A DNA stretch of 64,000 nt from Desulfolinea sp050305405 (GTDB lineage Bacteria; Chloroflexota; Anaerolineae; Anaerolineales; Villigracilaceae), in contig JBNLFG010000012.1 of the NCBI GenBank assembly GCA_050305405.1, positions 1 to 64,000 on the forward strand, read 5' to 3'. Below, piece by piece: positions 8,575-17,233 of this stretch. How positions within the stretch are numbered: position 1 is the stretch's first letter; each line of letters starts with the position of its first letter. The notes under the pieces were generated by a model. The model saw nothing but the letters and a program-made list of their open reading frames with translations. It was not told where the DNA came from and searched no databases. Position numbers and translations under genes: made by a program.

Positions 8575-9681
8575 TTACTCTGTCTCTTCACCGTCCACGG
8601 ATGGGAGTGTTTCGGAAGCGGATTCAGATTCAATCTCCGCAACGTGAGCAGACGGTGCCGCAGGGGCAGCTACGCTTGCGGCAAGTGGTCGGGCAACCTG
8701 CGAGCCAAAGCGGGACATGATGACGCCGCCGAGTGCAAGCGTGCCGAGGATGAAGGGCCCCAGCCAACCAACGCAGGGGATCAAACTGATCGTGGCCGAG
8801 ATGATCGTCAGCAGCCAGGTGCCGAAGGTGGCAGTTAGCGGTAATGCCCAGTCTTGCTTAATCATCTTTGTGAAACGGAGACCAACTTCAAATCCGAGGG
8901 CGATCCAGCCGTAGAGATAGGCAATCATCAGCACTAAAACTGCAAGGATGGCAACGGGCGCGAGAATAATCGTGATCGTCAAAATCAGCACAGCAGCGGG
9001 GGCAAGGATAATTGTCAGGAAGCCCAATCCACCAGCAATGGCTGGCTGTCCAACAACGCTTTCACCCACGCGGCGGGTCGGTTCTTCAAGGAAGAGGGCA
9101 ACCAGCAGCGCCAACAAGGCCATCGCTATCGAGCGTCCAAAAACACTTAAACCGATCCATAGCGGATTACCGTGTATCTCAAAGGGAACTCTGGGAATGC
9201 CGGGGACATTCGGCACACCTGGAACTTCGGGAACGCTAGGGACATTCGGCACGCCTGGGACAGAGGGTGGTGTATTAAGCGTAAAGCTAGGTTCACTATA
9301 GGTGATATCACCGTTGACCTGTGCCCCATCGGCACGGTTCAGCGTGGCCCCAACCAGCGAAAGATCACCATCGATAAGCGAGGCTTCGCCAAGCATGGCA
9401 GCGCCGCCAAGCAGCACTACATCGCCATCTACCTGACCATCAAGCGTCAACGTACCGCCAAAGACGACCACCGAACCATTCACGACAGCGCCAGCTTCGA
9501 TCATCACCGTGCCGCCAAAAACAACCACATCCCCATTCAGAGAGTCGCCGCTCCTCAGCGTATACGAGCCCCCAAAGATGACCGGTCCATCGCCAATTCC
9601 GCGCGCGGCTGCCGTTTGGGTTGGCACGAAGATCAAGCTCAGCGCGAGCAAAAAGGTCAAAAATTTCAGGTTTGTTTTCAT
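8575..9681 (-). CDS. Secreted bactofilin-like (polymer-forming) repeat protein with membrane domain
   Basis: Signal peptide (about 1-26, ending TAAA), then a right-handed beta-solenoid of bactofilin type (about 30-125) with repeated GD-VVFGG turns, a proline-valine linker (about 140-168) made of repeated PxVP units, and about four transmembrane helices (about 175-325). Bactofilins self-assemble; here the domain would lie outside the cell, tethered by the membrane part. It is the third gene of the sigma / anti-sigma operon: its AAGGAG site lies inside the end of the anti-sigma gene. It is therefore a likely envelope-stress target or partner of that system. Exact role unknown. Confidence 0.85.
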   Translation of the reverse strand: MKTNLKFLTFLLALSLIFVPTQTAAARGIGDGPVIFGGSYTLRSGDSLNGDVVVFGGTVMIEAGAVVNGSVVVFGGTLTLDGQVDGDVVLLGGAAMLGEASLIDGDLSLVGATLNRADGAQVNGDITYSEPSFTLNTPPSVPGVPNVPSVPEVPGVPNVPGIPRVPFEIHGNPLWIGLSVFGRSIAMALLALLVALFLEEPTRRVGESVVGQPAIAGGLGFLTIILAPAAVLILTITIILAPVAILAVLVLMIAYLYGWIALGFEVGLRFTKMIKQDWALPLTATFGTWLLTIISATISLIPCVGWLGPFILGTLALGGVIMSRFGSQVARPLAASVAAPAAPSAHVAEIESESASETLPSVDGEETE

Positions 9682-9690
9682 AAGAACTCC

Positions 9691-10203
9691 TTAAACTGCC
9701 TGCGAGAGCGCAGTCTTTTGAACAGAAATCAGCCAGCCGAGGCTTAAAAGGCTAAAGAGGCCGAACGCAAGCGCCCAAGCCTCGCCGGGGATAAATCCCG
9801 CCGCTACCCGTAAAATCACTCCGCCCGCATGGGAGATGGACTGAATAAGAGAAAAAAAGGATGCCAGCATCGTCGCCCAGAATGTCAGCATTGTGGATGG
9901 CGAAAAAAGCATGGCCGGGAGGGCCAACCAGATTCCCAGCCCGACAGCGCTAAAAAGCAGGATCAGTCCTCCAAAGAGATAGCGCCGCCGTTGGGCTTTG
10001 CGCTGCGCAGCGAGCTTTGCCTGGAACCTGCTTGCAAATCCCGGAGCGGGTGCCGCCATCACAACATGGTTCAGAGCAAAGTTGGCTTGCGCCAAAGCTG
10101 CACACTTCGGACAAACCCGCAGATGTGCCTGTAGGGCTGCGTTTTCTTCACGAGCAATAGGCTCGTCGTTTAGTAGAATTTCTTCAAAAGGCTGGTGATC
10201 CAT
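9691..10203 (-). CDS. Anti-sigma factor with zinc-finger (ZAS-like) domain
   Basis: The N-terminal cytosolic part contains H-x3-C-x2-C (HLRVCPKC), the zinc-binding signature of ZAS anti-sigma factors, in a helix-rich segment that would hold the sigma factor. Two hydrophobic segments follow (about 75-97 and 103-120), with a third near the C-terminus, so it is a membrane protein. It overlaps the sigma gene by 20 nt, the usual arrangement for a sigma / anti-sigma pair, and is followed 9 nt later by the bactofilin-like gene. The signal that releases the sigma factor is not evident. Confidence 0.87.
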   Translation of the reverse strand: MDHQPFEEILLNDEPIAREENAALQAHLRVCPKCAALAQANFALNHVVMAAPAPGFASRFQAKLAAQRKAQRRRYLFGGLILLFSAVGLGIWLALPAMLFSPSTMLTFWATMLASFFSLIQSISHAGGVILRVAAGFIPGEAWALAFGLFSLLSLGWLISVQKTALSQAV

Positions 10204-10786
10204 AAGGCATCCTTTCCATATTTTGAGATGGTTGTGGGTCTTCTTCCCACAGTTCGCCTAACTTACGTCGGGCGCGATGCAGACGGCTCTTCACCGCACT
10301 AACAGTCAGGTCGAGGGCTTCGGCGATCTCCACTTCGGAGGCGTCATGCCAATAGCGGAGCACAATCGCGGCGCGGTCAGTCTCGTTCAGTTCACCCAGC
10401 AGAGATGCGATTTGCGTTTGCTGGTCGCTGTAGACCGCCGCTTTTTCGGGCAGCACCGCCCCGGCATCGGGGATGTACTCGCGAGCGTTGCCTTCGTCAT
10501 CGTGGAGGGAAAAGGTGGGCAATTTTTTGCGGCGCAGCTTATCGATGCAGTAATGTGCGGCAATAGAAAGCAACCAGGTTGCAAAAGAGCGATTCGCATC
10601 GTAGCGATGCAAATTCTTATAGGCTCTCAAGAATGATTCCTGTGCCGCATCTTCAGCCCAGTCCGCTTCGCCTAACATACGATAGCAAAGGTTATAGACC
10701 GGCTTTTGATAGGTTTCGACGAGCCATGTAAAGGCTTCGTCACTGCCTTGCTGCGCCTGGAGTATCCAGGTCTTTTCCTCGTCCAA
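10184..10786 (-). CDS. ECF-family RNA polymerase sigma factor
   Basis: A 200-residue sigma-70 factor of the extracytoplasmic-function type: region 2 (about 22-90) with the typical AEDAAQESFLRAYKNLHRY block, and region 4 (about 125-180) with a helix-turn-helix containing DLTVSAVKSRLHRARRKL. Region 3 is absent, as expected. The start is a TTG at 10786, supported by AGGAG 7 nt upstream. A TGCAAC-N16-CGTATA element about 50-75 nt upstream fits an ECF promoter and suggests autoregulation. The partner anti-sigma gene overlaps the 3' end. Confidence 0.95.
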   Translation of the reverse strand: MDEEKTWILQAQQGSDEAFTWLVETYQKPVYNLCYRMLGEADWAEDAAQESFLRAYKNLHRYDANRSFATWLLSIAAHYCIDKLRRKKLPTFSLHDDEGNAREYIPDAGAVLPEKAAVYSDQQTQIASLLGELNETDRAAIVLRYWHDASEVEIAEALDLTVSAVKSRLHRARRKLGELWEEDPQPSQNMERMPYGSPAF

Positions 10787-10834
10787 CTTTTTCTCCTGTG
10801 TTCACGCGTGCCCATTGGGTATCTATGTACCTAG

Positions 10835-10862
10835 TATACGAGAGTTTTTGGGATCAGTTGCA
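10835..10862 (-). promoter_or_regulatory. Candidate ECF-type autoregulatory promoter
   Basis: On the minus strand TGCAAC (10862-10857) and CGTATA (10840-10835) are separated by 16 nt. This matches the AAC / CGT style of ECF sigma promoters. The start of transcription would fall near 10828, about 40 nt before the sigma start codon. Confidence 0.6.
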
Positions 10863-11155
10863 AGGAATTGGAAATTGGTTTGGGGTTATTGGAACACGGA
10901 TTTCGATAGGGGATAATTCTCTCTACCGCACACCTGTTAATTCAATGTTCAGATCTTGAGCGGTCAGGAAATTCAGCATAAAACTTGTTTCGAAAGACAA
11001 TTTTGGTTACTAATTTCACCCGCACGGGGATAAGTCCACCCTGCTATAACTACAAAGCCCGCTAAAGCGGGCTGAGAATAAAGTTTTATGTTTTTTCTAA
11101 ATGTGCCAGAGAAAATCTTCTTTTAGGCCTTCAGCCTACTTTTTCAATACTGTCA
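10863..11155. other. Non-coding gap between the sigma operon and the nucleotide-sugar dehydrogenase
   Basis: No coding sequence is supported here. The only structure I see is the hairpin at 11056-11073. Base composition falls from GC-rich to AT-rich across this gap, so it marks the left edge of the AT-rich island at about 11.1-15.5 kb. Confidence 0.6.
11056..11073 (-). terminator. Hairpin downstream of the nucleotide-sugar dehydrogenase
   Basis: AGCCCGCT pairs with AGCGGGCT, about 85 nt after the stop of the minus-strand gene. The T-run after it is weak (CTTTGTAG), so efficiency is uncertain. Confidence 0.55.
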
Positions 11156-12325
11156 TCAACGATCAGATTGAAAAATATCTCTGGTATATACTTTTTCTTT
11201 TACATCTATTATCTTTTTAGAGATTCTGTTTGCCACAATCACATCTGAATTTGCTTTAAATTCTTCTAGATCTTTGATAACGCTTAAACCTTCAAAGTCA
11301 TTTCCTTCAACAACAGGTTCATAAATTACGATATTGATATTTTTTGCTTGCAGGTTCTCAATAATATCGTGAACAGCTGCATTTCTAAAATTATCTGAAC
11401 CCGACTTCATAATAAGTCTATATATTCCCACTGTTTTGGGGTTATTAGCTAATATTTGCTTGGTTATAAATTCTTTTCTTGTTTCATTTGCATCAACAAT
11501 TGCACCAATTAAATTATTTGGCACATCACTAAAGTTTGCACGCAGTTGTTTCGTATCTTTCGGAAAACAATATCCGCCATACCCAAAAGATGGATTGTTG
11601 TAGTGCTCCCCAATTCTTGGATCTAATCCAACACCATCGATAATATCTTTTGTGTTCAAGCCATGTATTTCGGCGTATGAGTCCAACTCGTTGAAGTAAG
11701 CCACCCTCATCGCAAGGTATGCGTTTGAAAAAAGTTTAATTGCTTCAGCTTCTGTTGAATCTGTATACAGAATGGAAATATCTTTCTTTAATGCCCCTCT
11801 TTCAAGCAATTTCGCAAAGGTTTCAGCCCGTTTACTTTTCTCCCCTATGATTATTCTGCTTGGATAAAGATTGTCGTACAGCGCTTGACCTTCTCTTAAA
11901 AACTCAGGGGAAAAGATGATATTTTCGGTCTTGAATTTTTCCTTTACGGCCTTTGTATATCCTACCGGTATGGTGGATTTTATGATCATAATTGCATTTG
12001 GATTTATCTCAAGCACATCCTGAATAACATATTCAACTGATTTTGTATTGAAATGGTTTGTCTCAGTGTCATAATCCGTTGGTGTTGAGATGATAACAAA
12101 TTCAGCATTTTTATATGCATCTTCTTTATCTAATGTTGCTCGGAAATTCAAATCATCTTTTTTAAGATATTTCGATATCTCTTCATCCTTGATGGGAGAT
12201 ATTCTCTTATTTAACAGCTCAACTTTTTCTGGGACTATATCCAAAGCGACTACTTCATTATGCTGTGCCAGCAATACCCCATTACTAAGCCCTACATATC
12301 CTGTTCCAGCGATTGCTATTTTCAT
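11156..12325 (-). CDS. UDP-glucose/nucleotide-sugar 6-dehydrogenase
   Basis: NAD-dependent oxidation of a UDP-sugar C6 to the uronate, feeding capsule or exopolysaccharide synthesis. The 389-residue product is of the short bacterial Ugd class: Rossmann turn GTGYVGLSNG at the N-terminus, STIPVGYTK, the SPEFLREGQALYDN segment, and the catalytic FGYGGYCFPKDT motif with its Cys. The base composition is much more AT-rich than obgE or nadD, and no sugar pathway neighbours are present, so it looks transferred. UDP-glucose is the likely substrate, but the UDP-ManNAc relatives share most of these motifs. Confidence 0.93.
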   Translation of the reverse strand: MKIAIAGTGYVGLSNGVLLAQHNEVVALDIVPEKVELLNKRISPIKDEEISKYLKKDDLNFRATLDKEDAYKNAEFVIISTPTDYDTETNHFNTKSVEYVIQDVLEINPNAIMIIKSTIPVGYTKAVKEKFKTENIIFSPEFLREGQALYDNLYPSRIIIGEKSKRAETFAKLLERGALKKDISILYTDSTEAEAIKLFSNAYLAMRVAYFNELDSYAEIHGLNTKDIIDGVGLDPRIGEHYNNPSFGYGGYCFPKDTKQLRANFSDVPNNLIGAIVDANETRKEFITKQILANNPKTVGIYRLIMKSGSDNFRNAAVHDIIENLQAKNINIVIYEPVVEGNDFEGLSVIKDLEEFKANSDVIVANRISKKIIDVKEKVYTRDIFQSDR

Positions 12326-12508
12326 TGACTAATCCTTTTTATGTCTTTTACTAAACTCAAGATGCAAATCCTAGCACAAAAAACAAAATAAAAAAAGATT
12401 CGATTTCGAATATTTGACACGTGATGAGTGAGAAGTGAACATGGATGGTTTATAATGTCGACAGCATTACACTAAAATTGAAAACTTGTACTTTGCTAGT
12501 GAGGGACT

Positions 12509-13132
12509 ATGCCGTTTCAATATTCATGTTTTATAAGTTATAGACACACCCAAGCAGATATAGTTGAAGACTTAGTAGATGCTTTAAAAACAGAGTTGGG
12601 TCGGTGGCTAGACTTGGAAGTTTACCTAGACAGAGAAAGATTAAAAGGTGGGGATTTTTACAATGAAGAACTTTCGCAAGCTCTATGTGAAAGTATTTGT
12701 TTAATTGTTGTGTATACTCCAACCTATTTCAGCTCAAAAAACACTTTTTGTGCGAGAGAATTCAAGGCAATGGAAGAATTAGAGCATCAGCGTTTTACAA
12801 AAGTTGGGCTTGTCAACAACACTAAACACGGTTTAATTATCCCTATAGTTTATAGAGGGGATAAAAAGTTTCCTGAAGATATAAAAAACAAACGGCTCTA
12901 TCACTCCTTTGAAGAATTTCAAATCAGCGGTGATGCTACTTTAGATAACCCTGAGTATGCTCGAAAAATCAAGGAAATTGCTGAATATATTGATGAACGA
13001 TGTGATGAGGTTATAGCGCATGAAGATGAGCTTTGTAATCCTTGCTCAACTTTTGAACTTCCCAAAGAAGAAGATATTTTAGACTGGCTAAGTGATATGC
13101 TTCCTCCTAGACCCAAGCTGCCAACCAAATAG
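12509..13132 (+). CDS. TIR domain protein (FxsC-like position in a two-gene cassette)
   Basis: A 207-residue protein that is nearly all TIR domain: SCFISYRH at the N-terminus, the LDLEVYLDRERLKGGDFY box, and STFCAREFKAMEELE, in which Glu84 sits at the catalytic position of NADase TIRs. A short acidic C-terminal tail follows. It is AT-rich like its neighbours. A TATAAT at 12451 lies about 58 nt upstream. The next gene begins 14 nt downstream, so the pair is an operon. The pairing with a ParA-type ATPase carrying TPRs recalls FxsC/FxsT of actinobacterial FxSxx-COOH systems, but no radical SAM FxsB or FxsA peptide is seen here. Confidence 0.9.
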   Translation: MPFQYSCFISYRHTQADIVEDLVDALKTELGRWLDLEVYLDRERLKGGDFYNEELSQALCESICLIVVYTPTYFSSKNTFCAREFKAMEELEHQRFTKVGLVNNTKHGLIIPIVYRGDKKFPEDIKNKRLYHSFEEFQISGDATLDNPEYARKIKEIAEYIDERCDEVIAHEDELCNPCSTFELPKEEDILDWLSDMLPPRPKLPTK

Positions 13133-13146
13133 AAAGATAAAAAGAT

Positions 13147-15489
13147 ATGAACACTAAAAAAACAAAAACTGGTGAAATTATCACTTTCTATTCTTATAAG
13201 GGTGGAACAGGGCGCTCAATGGCACTAGCAAACGTCGCTTGCGTACTAGCTGAAAGCAAAAATAACCATAATATTCTAATGATTGACTGGGATCTTGATG
13301 CGCCAGGACTACACCGCTATTTCCAAGATTATGTAAAAAATGATGACGAGAAATCTCTTTTGTTTGAACATCAACTTGGCCTTATAGATTTATTTCTTGA
13401 AATAAAACAAATTTGCGAAAGTCAAAAGTTAGAAGATGATGATATCTCGGTCGATTTCTTTGTTACACTGGAAATTGATAAATACATTATCTCAACAGAT
13501 ATAGATTCGCTGTTTTTGATATCCGCAGGAAAGCTAGATGAAACTTACTCCCGCCGAGTTAACAGTTTTAATTGGGAAGATTTTTTCAATACTTACCCCA
13601 CTATCATCTCTAAATTTTCGGAATACCTTTCAAAAAAATACAACTATGTTCTCGTAGATTCACGAACTGGCTATACTGACATAAGTGGTATTTGTACAAC
13701 ATTAATGCCTGACAAATTAGTAGTTGTTTTTACACCTAATAAGCAAAGCATTGCTGGTGTACTTAGCATAGCTAAAATGTCTGTAGAATACAGAAAAGCA
13801 TCTCATGATTTGAGACCCCTGATAACATATCCTCTTGTTTCAAGAATTGAGCCAACAGAGCCACAATTAAGAGAAACTTGGCGCTTTGGAGATGAATATA
13901 ACAACATTATTGGTTATCAGATTCAATTTGAAAGCCTATTTGAAAACATCTACGGTTTGCCGGGATGCAGCCTAACTGAATACTTTGATGATATTCAAAT
14001 TCAGCACATGCCACGCTATTCCTACGGGGAAGAAATAGCAGTTCTAGCCGAACGATCTGAAGACAGGCTATCAATTGCAAAAAGCTATGAAAGTTTCACA
14101 AATCGATTGATTTCGGATAAAAAACCGTGGAAAATCCCTTTAATTGGAATACATAAAACGGTGTTTATCTGGTACAGACGCACTAATTTTTATACTGCAC
14201 TTGCTGTTTATCAAGACTTATCATCACATGGCTATGATGCTTTTTTTGATTACGAAGGTATCGATGATAAAGATTTTGAGAAGATTATTTTCGAGAATGT
14301 TCTATATCGCGCCCATTTTGTAATCATACTATCCCCCTCTGCATTGGAAAACCTAAGAGAGCCAAATTCAATTATGCGCCGCGCTGTAGAACTAGCAATT
14401 GACGAAAAACGCAATATCATCCCTTTATTGATGGAGAGTTTCGATTTTGATAGTCCAAGCGCAAAAGAAGTATTAACGGGCAAGCTGGCTTTACTACGTG
14501 CTTATAATGGATTAAAGCTTGTACCCGAATATATTTTTGCAGGGATGGAAAAGTTACGTCGCTTTTTGAATGTAGAACTGGAAGATGTTCGACAGCCAGT
14601 TTTGAGCGCAGCCGTGGAAGAAGATACTGAAAAACGACAAGTAAAAGCCAAAGAAGAACCTGTTGTACAAGAAGCATCGCTTACAGCAGAAGAATGGTTT
14701 GAACGAGGTTATAAAAGTCAAAAAGATAAAAAACTTGAAGAAGCCATTCGATATTACAAAGAAGTTTTACGTATCACTCAAGATGCGATTACATACTCCA
14801 ATTTAGGGGTTGCCTTATTTGACCTGAAACGGTACGACGAAGCTAAAGAAGCTTTTCGTAAAGCTATCGAACTCAATCCCGAACACGAAGATGCCTACAA
14901 TAACTTAGGCAACTTATTTAATCAGCAGGAACGTTACAAAAAAGCCGAAGAAGCCTATCGAAAAGCTATTGAATTAAATCCGAAATACGCAAGGGCCTAC
15001 TATAACTTGGGCATCCTTTTGTCAGATGAAAAGTTGAAACGCTACGAAGAAGCCGAAGCCATCTACCGTAAAGCTATCGAATTAAATCCTAAAGACCCAG
15101 CAGATATCTACTACAACATGGGCAACTTGATGAATACACTCAAGCGCTACGAAGAAGCCGAAGAAGCCTATCGAAAAGCTATTGAATTCAATCCTGACGA
15201 TCCAGACATTTATGCTGGCTTAGGAAGTCTTTTGTATATTTTAAAGCGGAATAGTGAAGGCGAAGATGTTTTCAAAAAAGCTATCGAACTTAACCCTAAT
15301 GATAACTATAACCGCGCCTGTTTTGAGTCGCTTTGTGGAAATATAGAAGAAGCGCTTGCTTTGCTCAAAGTCTCAATTGAAAAAAACGACACTGACAAAA
15401 CATGGGCAAAACAAGATCCCGACCTTGAAAACTTACGCGCCGATCCGCGTTTTTGGGAAATCATTGGGGAAGAGATGCCAAGTTCCTGA
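13147..15489 (+). CDS. ParA/MinD-type ATPase - TIR - TPR fusion protein (FxsT-like)
   Basis: 780 residues in three parts. Residues 1-310 are a ParA/MinD-like ATPase with the deviant Walker A KGGTGRS (18-24), the IDWDLDAPGLHRYF switch and a DSRTGYTD motif. Residues about 337-475 are a TIR domain starting VFIWYRRTNFYTAL, nearly collinear with the TIR-TPR protein at 7.2 kb, but Ala413 replaces the catalytic Glu (RAVELAI against KEVELAL), and Trp replaces Ser in the SYRR motif. Residues about 515-760 carry about seven TPRs, some with identical DNA. The inactive-looking TIR probably serves as a binding surface for the active TIR protein encoded 14 nt upstream. The domain order resembles FxsT; the function is inferred. 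Confidence 0.9.
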   Translation: MNTKKTKTGEIITFYSYKGGTGRSMALANVACVLAESKNNHNILMIDWDLDAPGLHRYFQDYVKNDDEKSLLFEHQLGLIDLFLEIKQICESQKLEDDDISVDFFVTLEIDKYIISTDIDSLFLISAGKLDETYSRRVNSFNWEDFFNTYPTIISKFSEYLSKKYNYVLVDSRTGYTDISGICTTLMPDKLVVVFTPNKQSIAGVLSIAKMSVEYRKASHDLRPLITYPLVSRIEPTEPQLRETWRFGDEYNNIIGYQIQFESLFENIYGLPGCSLTEYFDDIQIQHMPRYSYGEEIAVLAERSEDRLSIAKSYESFTNRLISDKKPWKIPLIGIHKTVFIWYRRTNFYTALAVYQDLSSHGYDAFFDYEGIDDKDFEKIIFENVLYRAHFVIILSPSALENLREPNSIMRRAVELAIDEKRNIIPLLMESFDFDSPSAKEVLTGKLALLRAYNGLKLVPEYIFAGMEKLRRFLNVELEDVRQPVLSAAVEEDTEKRQVKAKEEPVVQEASLTAEEWFERGYKSQKDKKLEEAIRYYKEVLRITQDAITYSNLGVALFDLKRYDEAKEAFRKAIELNPEHEDAYNNLGNLFNQQERYKKAEEAYRKAIELNPKYARAYYNLGILLSDEKLKRYEEAEAIYRKAIELNPKDPADIYYNMGNLMNTLKRYEEAEEAYRKAIEFNPDDPDIYAGLGSLLYILKRNSEGEDVFKKAIELNPNDNYNRACFESLCGNIEEALALLKVSIEKNDTDKTWAKQDPDLENLRADPRFWEIIGEEMPSS

Positions 15490-15603
15490 GCCCTTCGACT
15501 TTGCTCAGGATAAAGAAGGGCGATGTTACTAGAAAACACCGCTCTTCGACTACGACTTCGCTCTGCTACGTCTCCGCTCAGAGACTGGATGCATCGTTAA
15601 TCA

Positions 15604-15704
15604 AAAAAACTGCAACGCACCAGTTTCTCCCCTAAATTCCACGCTTTTGGAATTTGGGGGAGATGCCCGATAGGGCAGAGGGGGCGGATGCAATGCAGTT
15701 TTTT
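15604..15704. repeat. Inverted-repeat element, about 100 bp
   Basis: Ends AAAAAACTGCAACGCA (15604-15619) and TGCAATGCAGTTTTTT (15689-15704) pair with two mismatches. The interior holds an AATTCCACGC-TTTT-GGAATTTGGGGG palindrome and the GATGCCCGATAGGGCAGAGGGGGC module, both also found in the element at 57851-58070. The rest of 15490-15753 has a GCCCTTC / GAAGGGC hairpin just after the ParA-TIR-TPR stop and no gene. Confidence 0.75.
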
Positions 15705-15753
15705 GCTTTATCCGCGTAAATCCGTCAAATCAGCGACATCCGCGTTCTATCTT

Positions 15754-16962
15754 CTAGTGGTGATGATGCCCGCCCTTCCCACTATTCTTCTCCCCTAAAA
15801 AGGGACGTAGCGCACCGAAGCCCTCATCATTCATCGCGAAGTATGCCGCAATAATCGTCGTGATCGGGACAGCGGCGATCAAGCCCAGCGAGCCGACCAG
15901 GGTGCGGACAACTTCCTCGGCGATGAAGGAAAAGTTCACCAGATAGGCAAAATTCCCTTTCGACATCGAAAAGACCAAGAGCATCGGCAGCGCGCTGCCC
16001 GCATAGGCCATGACGAGCGTGTTGACCGTCGCGGCAACGTGATCTTGTCCGATATTGGCAGCCCGTCCATATAACGAGAGCAGGTTCAAATCCGGGTTCG
16101 CATCGTGCAGCTCGAAAACAGCCGAGGCCTGGGTGATGACCAGATCGTCCAAAACGCCGAGCGCCCCCACGATCATCCCGCCTAGCAGCAATCCGCGCAA
16201 ATTGATCGACGCGTTCGCCATCTGCACCAGAAAAAGCGCGTTCTCGTCGCCGTTGCCCGTCAGCTTGGTGGCGACCACGAAAATCCACGCCAGCGAGCCG
16301 GTGATGATCAGCGCGCCAAGCATCGAAAGCACCGCCGCGTGCGTTTTCAGGTTCCAGCCGTAGGTCAGGTAGAGGGTCAGCGAGAGCAGGATCGCCGCGC
16401 CGATGATGCTTACGCGCACGGGGTCTTCGCCGTCGAGAATATGGGGAATGATGTAGCCGATCACAACCAGCAGGCTGAATGCCAGCCCAAGCAGGCTGCC
16501 CGCGCCCTTGCGCCCCGCCAGCGCCAAAATGGCGACCACAAAAAGCCCCAGCAAGATCAACAGCATCCGCGAGCGGACGTAATCGACAAAATAGGCGTTC
16601 AGCGTGCCGTCGGGCGCCACCGTGATCGCGATCAGCAGCTCGTCACCCGCTTTCAGGTGGATGTCGTCGTAGCGCACCTGCCGCCTGCCGTTGTCGATCT
16701 CAAACTCGATGCCCGCATAATCACCATCCAGCGGTTTGACGCGCAGGACTTGATAAAGCTGCGGCGGATTATCCCCGAGCGTGATCTCCCCCTCTTCGAG
16801 TACATGCGTGACTTCAGCCCGCACCGTCCCCGACCCGAAACCTGCTTCCGTCTGGACGCGTTCTATCGGCGAGAAAAAGTACGGCACGCCCCAGATGACG
16901 AAGGACGCGATACCGAGAATGATAAGGATGGTGAAAAGGATGAAGATGGTTTTATTTTTCAT
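15754..16962 (-). CDS. YibE/F family membrane protein
   Basis: 402 residues: an N-terminal membrane segment, an extracytoplasmic beta-rich domain (about 40-130), then seven to eight transmembrane helices with the family motifs GLLLGGMIVGALGVLDD and AANIGQDHVAATVNTLVMAYAGSALP. The protein ends GGHHHH, a possible metal site. The family is widespread in Firmicutes and Chloroflexota, but its function is not established. It lies just downstream of the zinc ABC transporter genes on the same strand, though separated by a repeat, so a link to metal handling is only suggestive. Confidence 0.87.
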   Translation of the reverse strand: MKNKTIFILFTILIILGIASFVIWGVPYFFSPIERVQTEAGFGSGTVRAEVTHVLEEGEITLGDNPPQLYQVLRVKPLDGDYAGIEFEIDNGRRQVRYDDIHLKAGDELLIAITVAPDGTLNAYFVDYVRSRMLLILLGLFVVAILALAGRKGAGSLLGLAFSLLVVIGYIIPHILDGEDPVRVSIIGAAILLSLTLYLTYGWNLKTHAAVLSMLGALIITGSLAWIFVVATKLTGNGDENALFLVQMANASINLRGLLLGGMIVGALGVLDDLVITQASAVFELHDANPDLNLLSLYGRAANIGQDHVAATVNTLVMAYAGSALPMLLVFSMSKGNFAYLVNFSFIAEEVVRTLVGSLGLIAAVPITTIIAAYFAMNDEGFGALRPFLGEKNSGKGGHHHH

Positions 16963-17036
16963 AGGGGATTTACCAGAGAGTTTTTAGCGCGAATTTCGCT
17001 AATTTACAAATTACGCAAATGTTTTTAGTCTGACGT

Positions 17037-17200
17037 TCAGCCCCCCTGCACATCGCTTCGCTCGTGCATCCCCCCATTTGGCAAGCAAAATGAGGGGACA
17101 GAATTAATTCATCGTCTAGTCTCCCCTAAATTCCATGCTGTTGGAATTTGGGGGATGCGAAGCAGTTTCTTTTCCAGATGTCCGAAGGACAGATGGGGCA
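17037..17200. repeat. Repeat element related to the 57.9-kb element
   Basis: Contains CATCCCCCCATTTGGCAAGCAAAATG and then the CCTAAATTCC-ATGCTGTT-GGAATTTGGGGG palindrome, in the same order as in the element at 57851-58070, but with diverged ends. It fills the gap between the YibE/F gene and the zinc permease gene; there is no gene in 16963-17233. Confidence 0.7.
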
Positions 17201-17233
17201 TTTTTCCTTCGTGCTTCTTCGTGTACTTCGTGG

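Noticed and set aside
12414..12456. TTGACA and TATAAT upstream of the 12.5-kb TIR gene as one promoter
   Set aside because: The two boxes are about 31 nt apart, too far for a sigma-70 promoter. TATAAT may still act with another upstream box.
14870..15300. Near-regular repeats that might suggest a CRISPR array
   Set aside because: They are TPR-coding units in frame, of 102-bp period, with no spacer structure. No CRISPR array was seen in the window.
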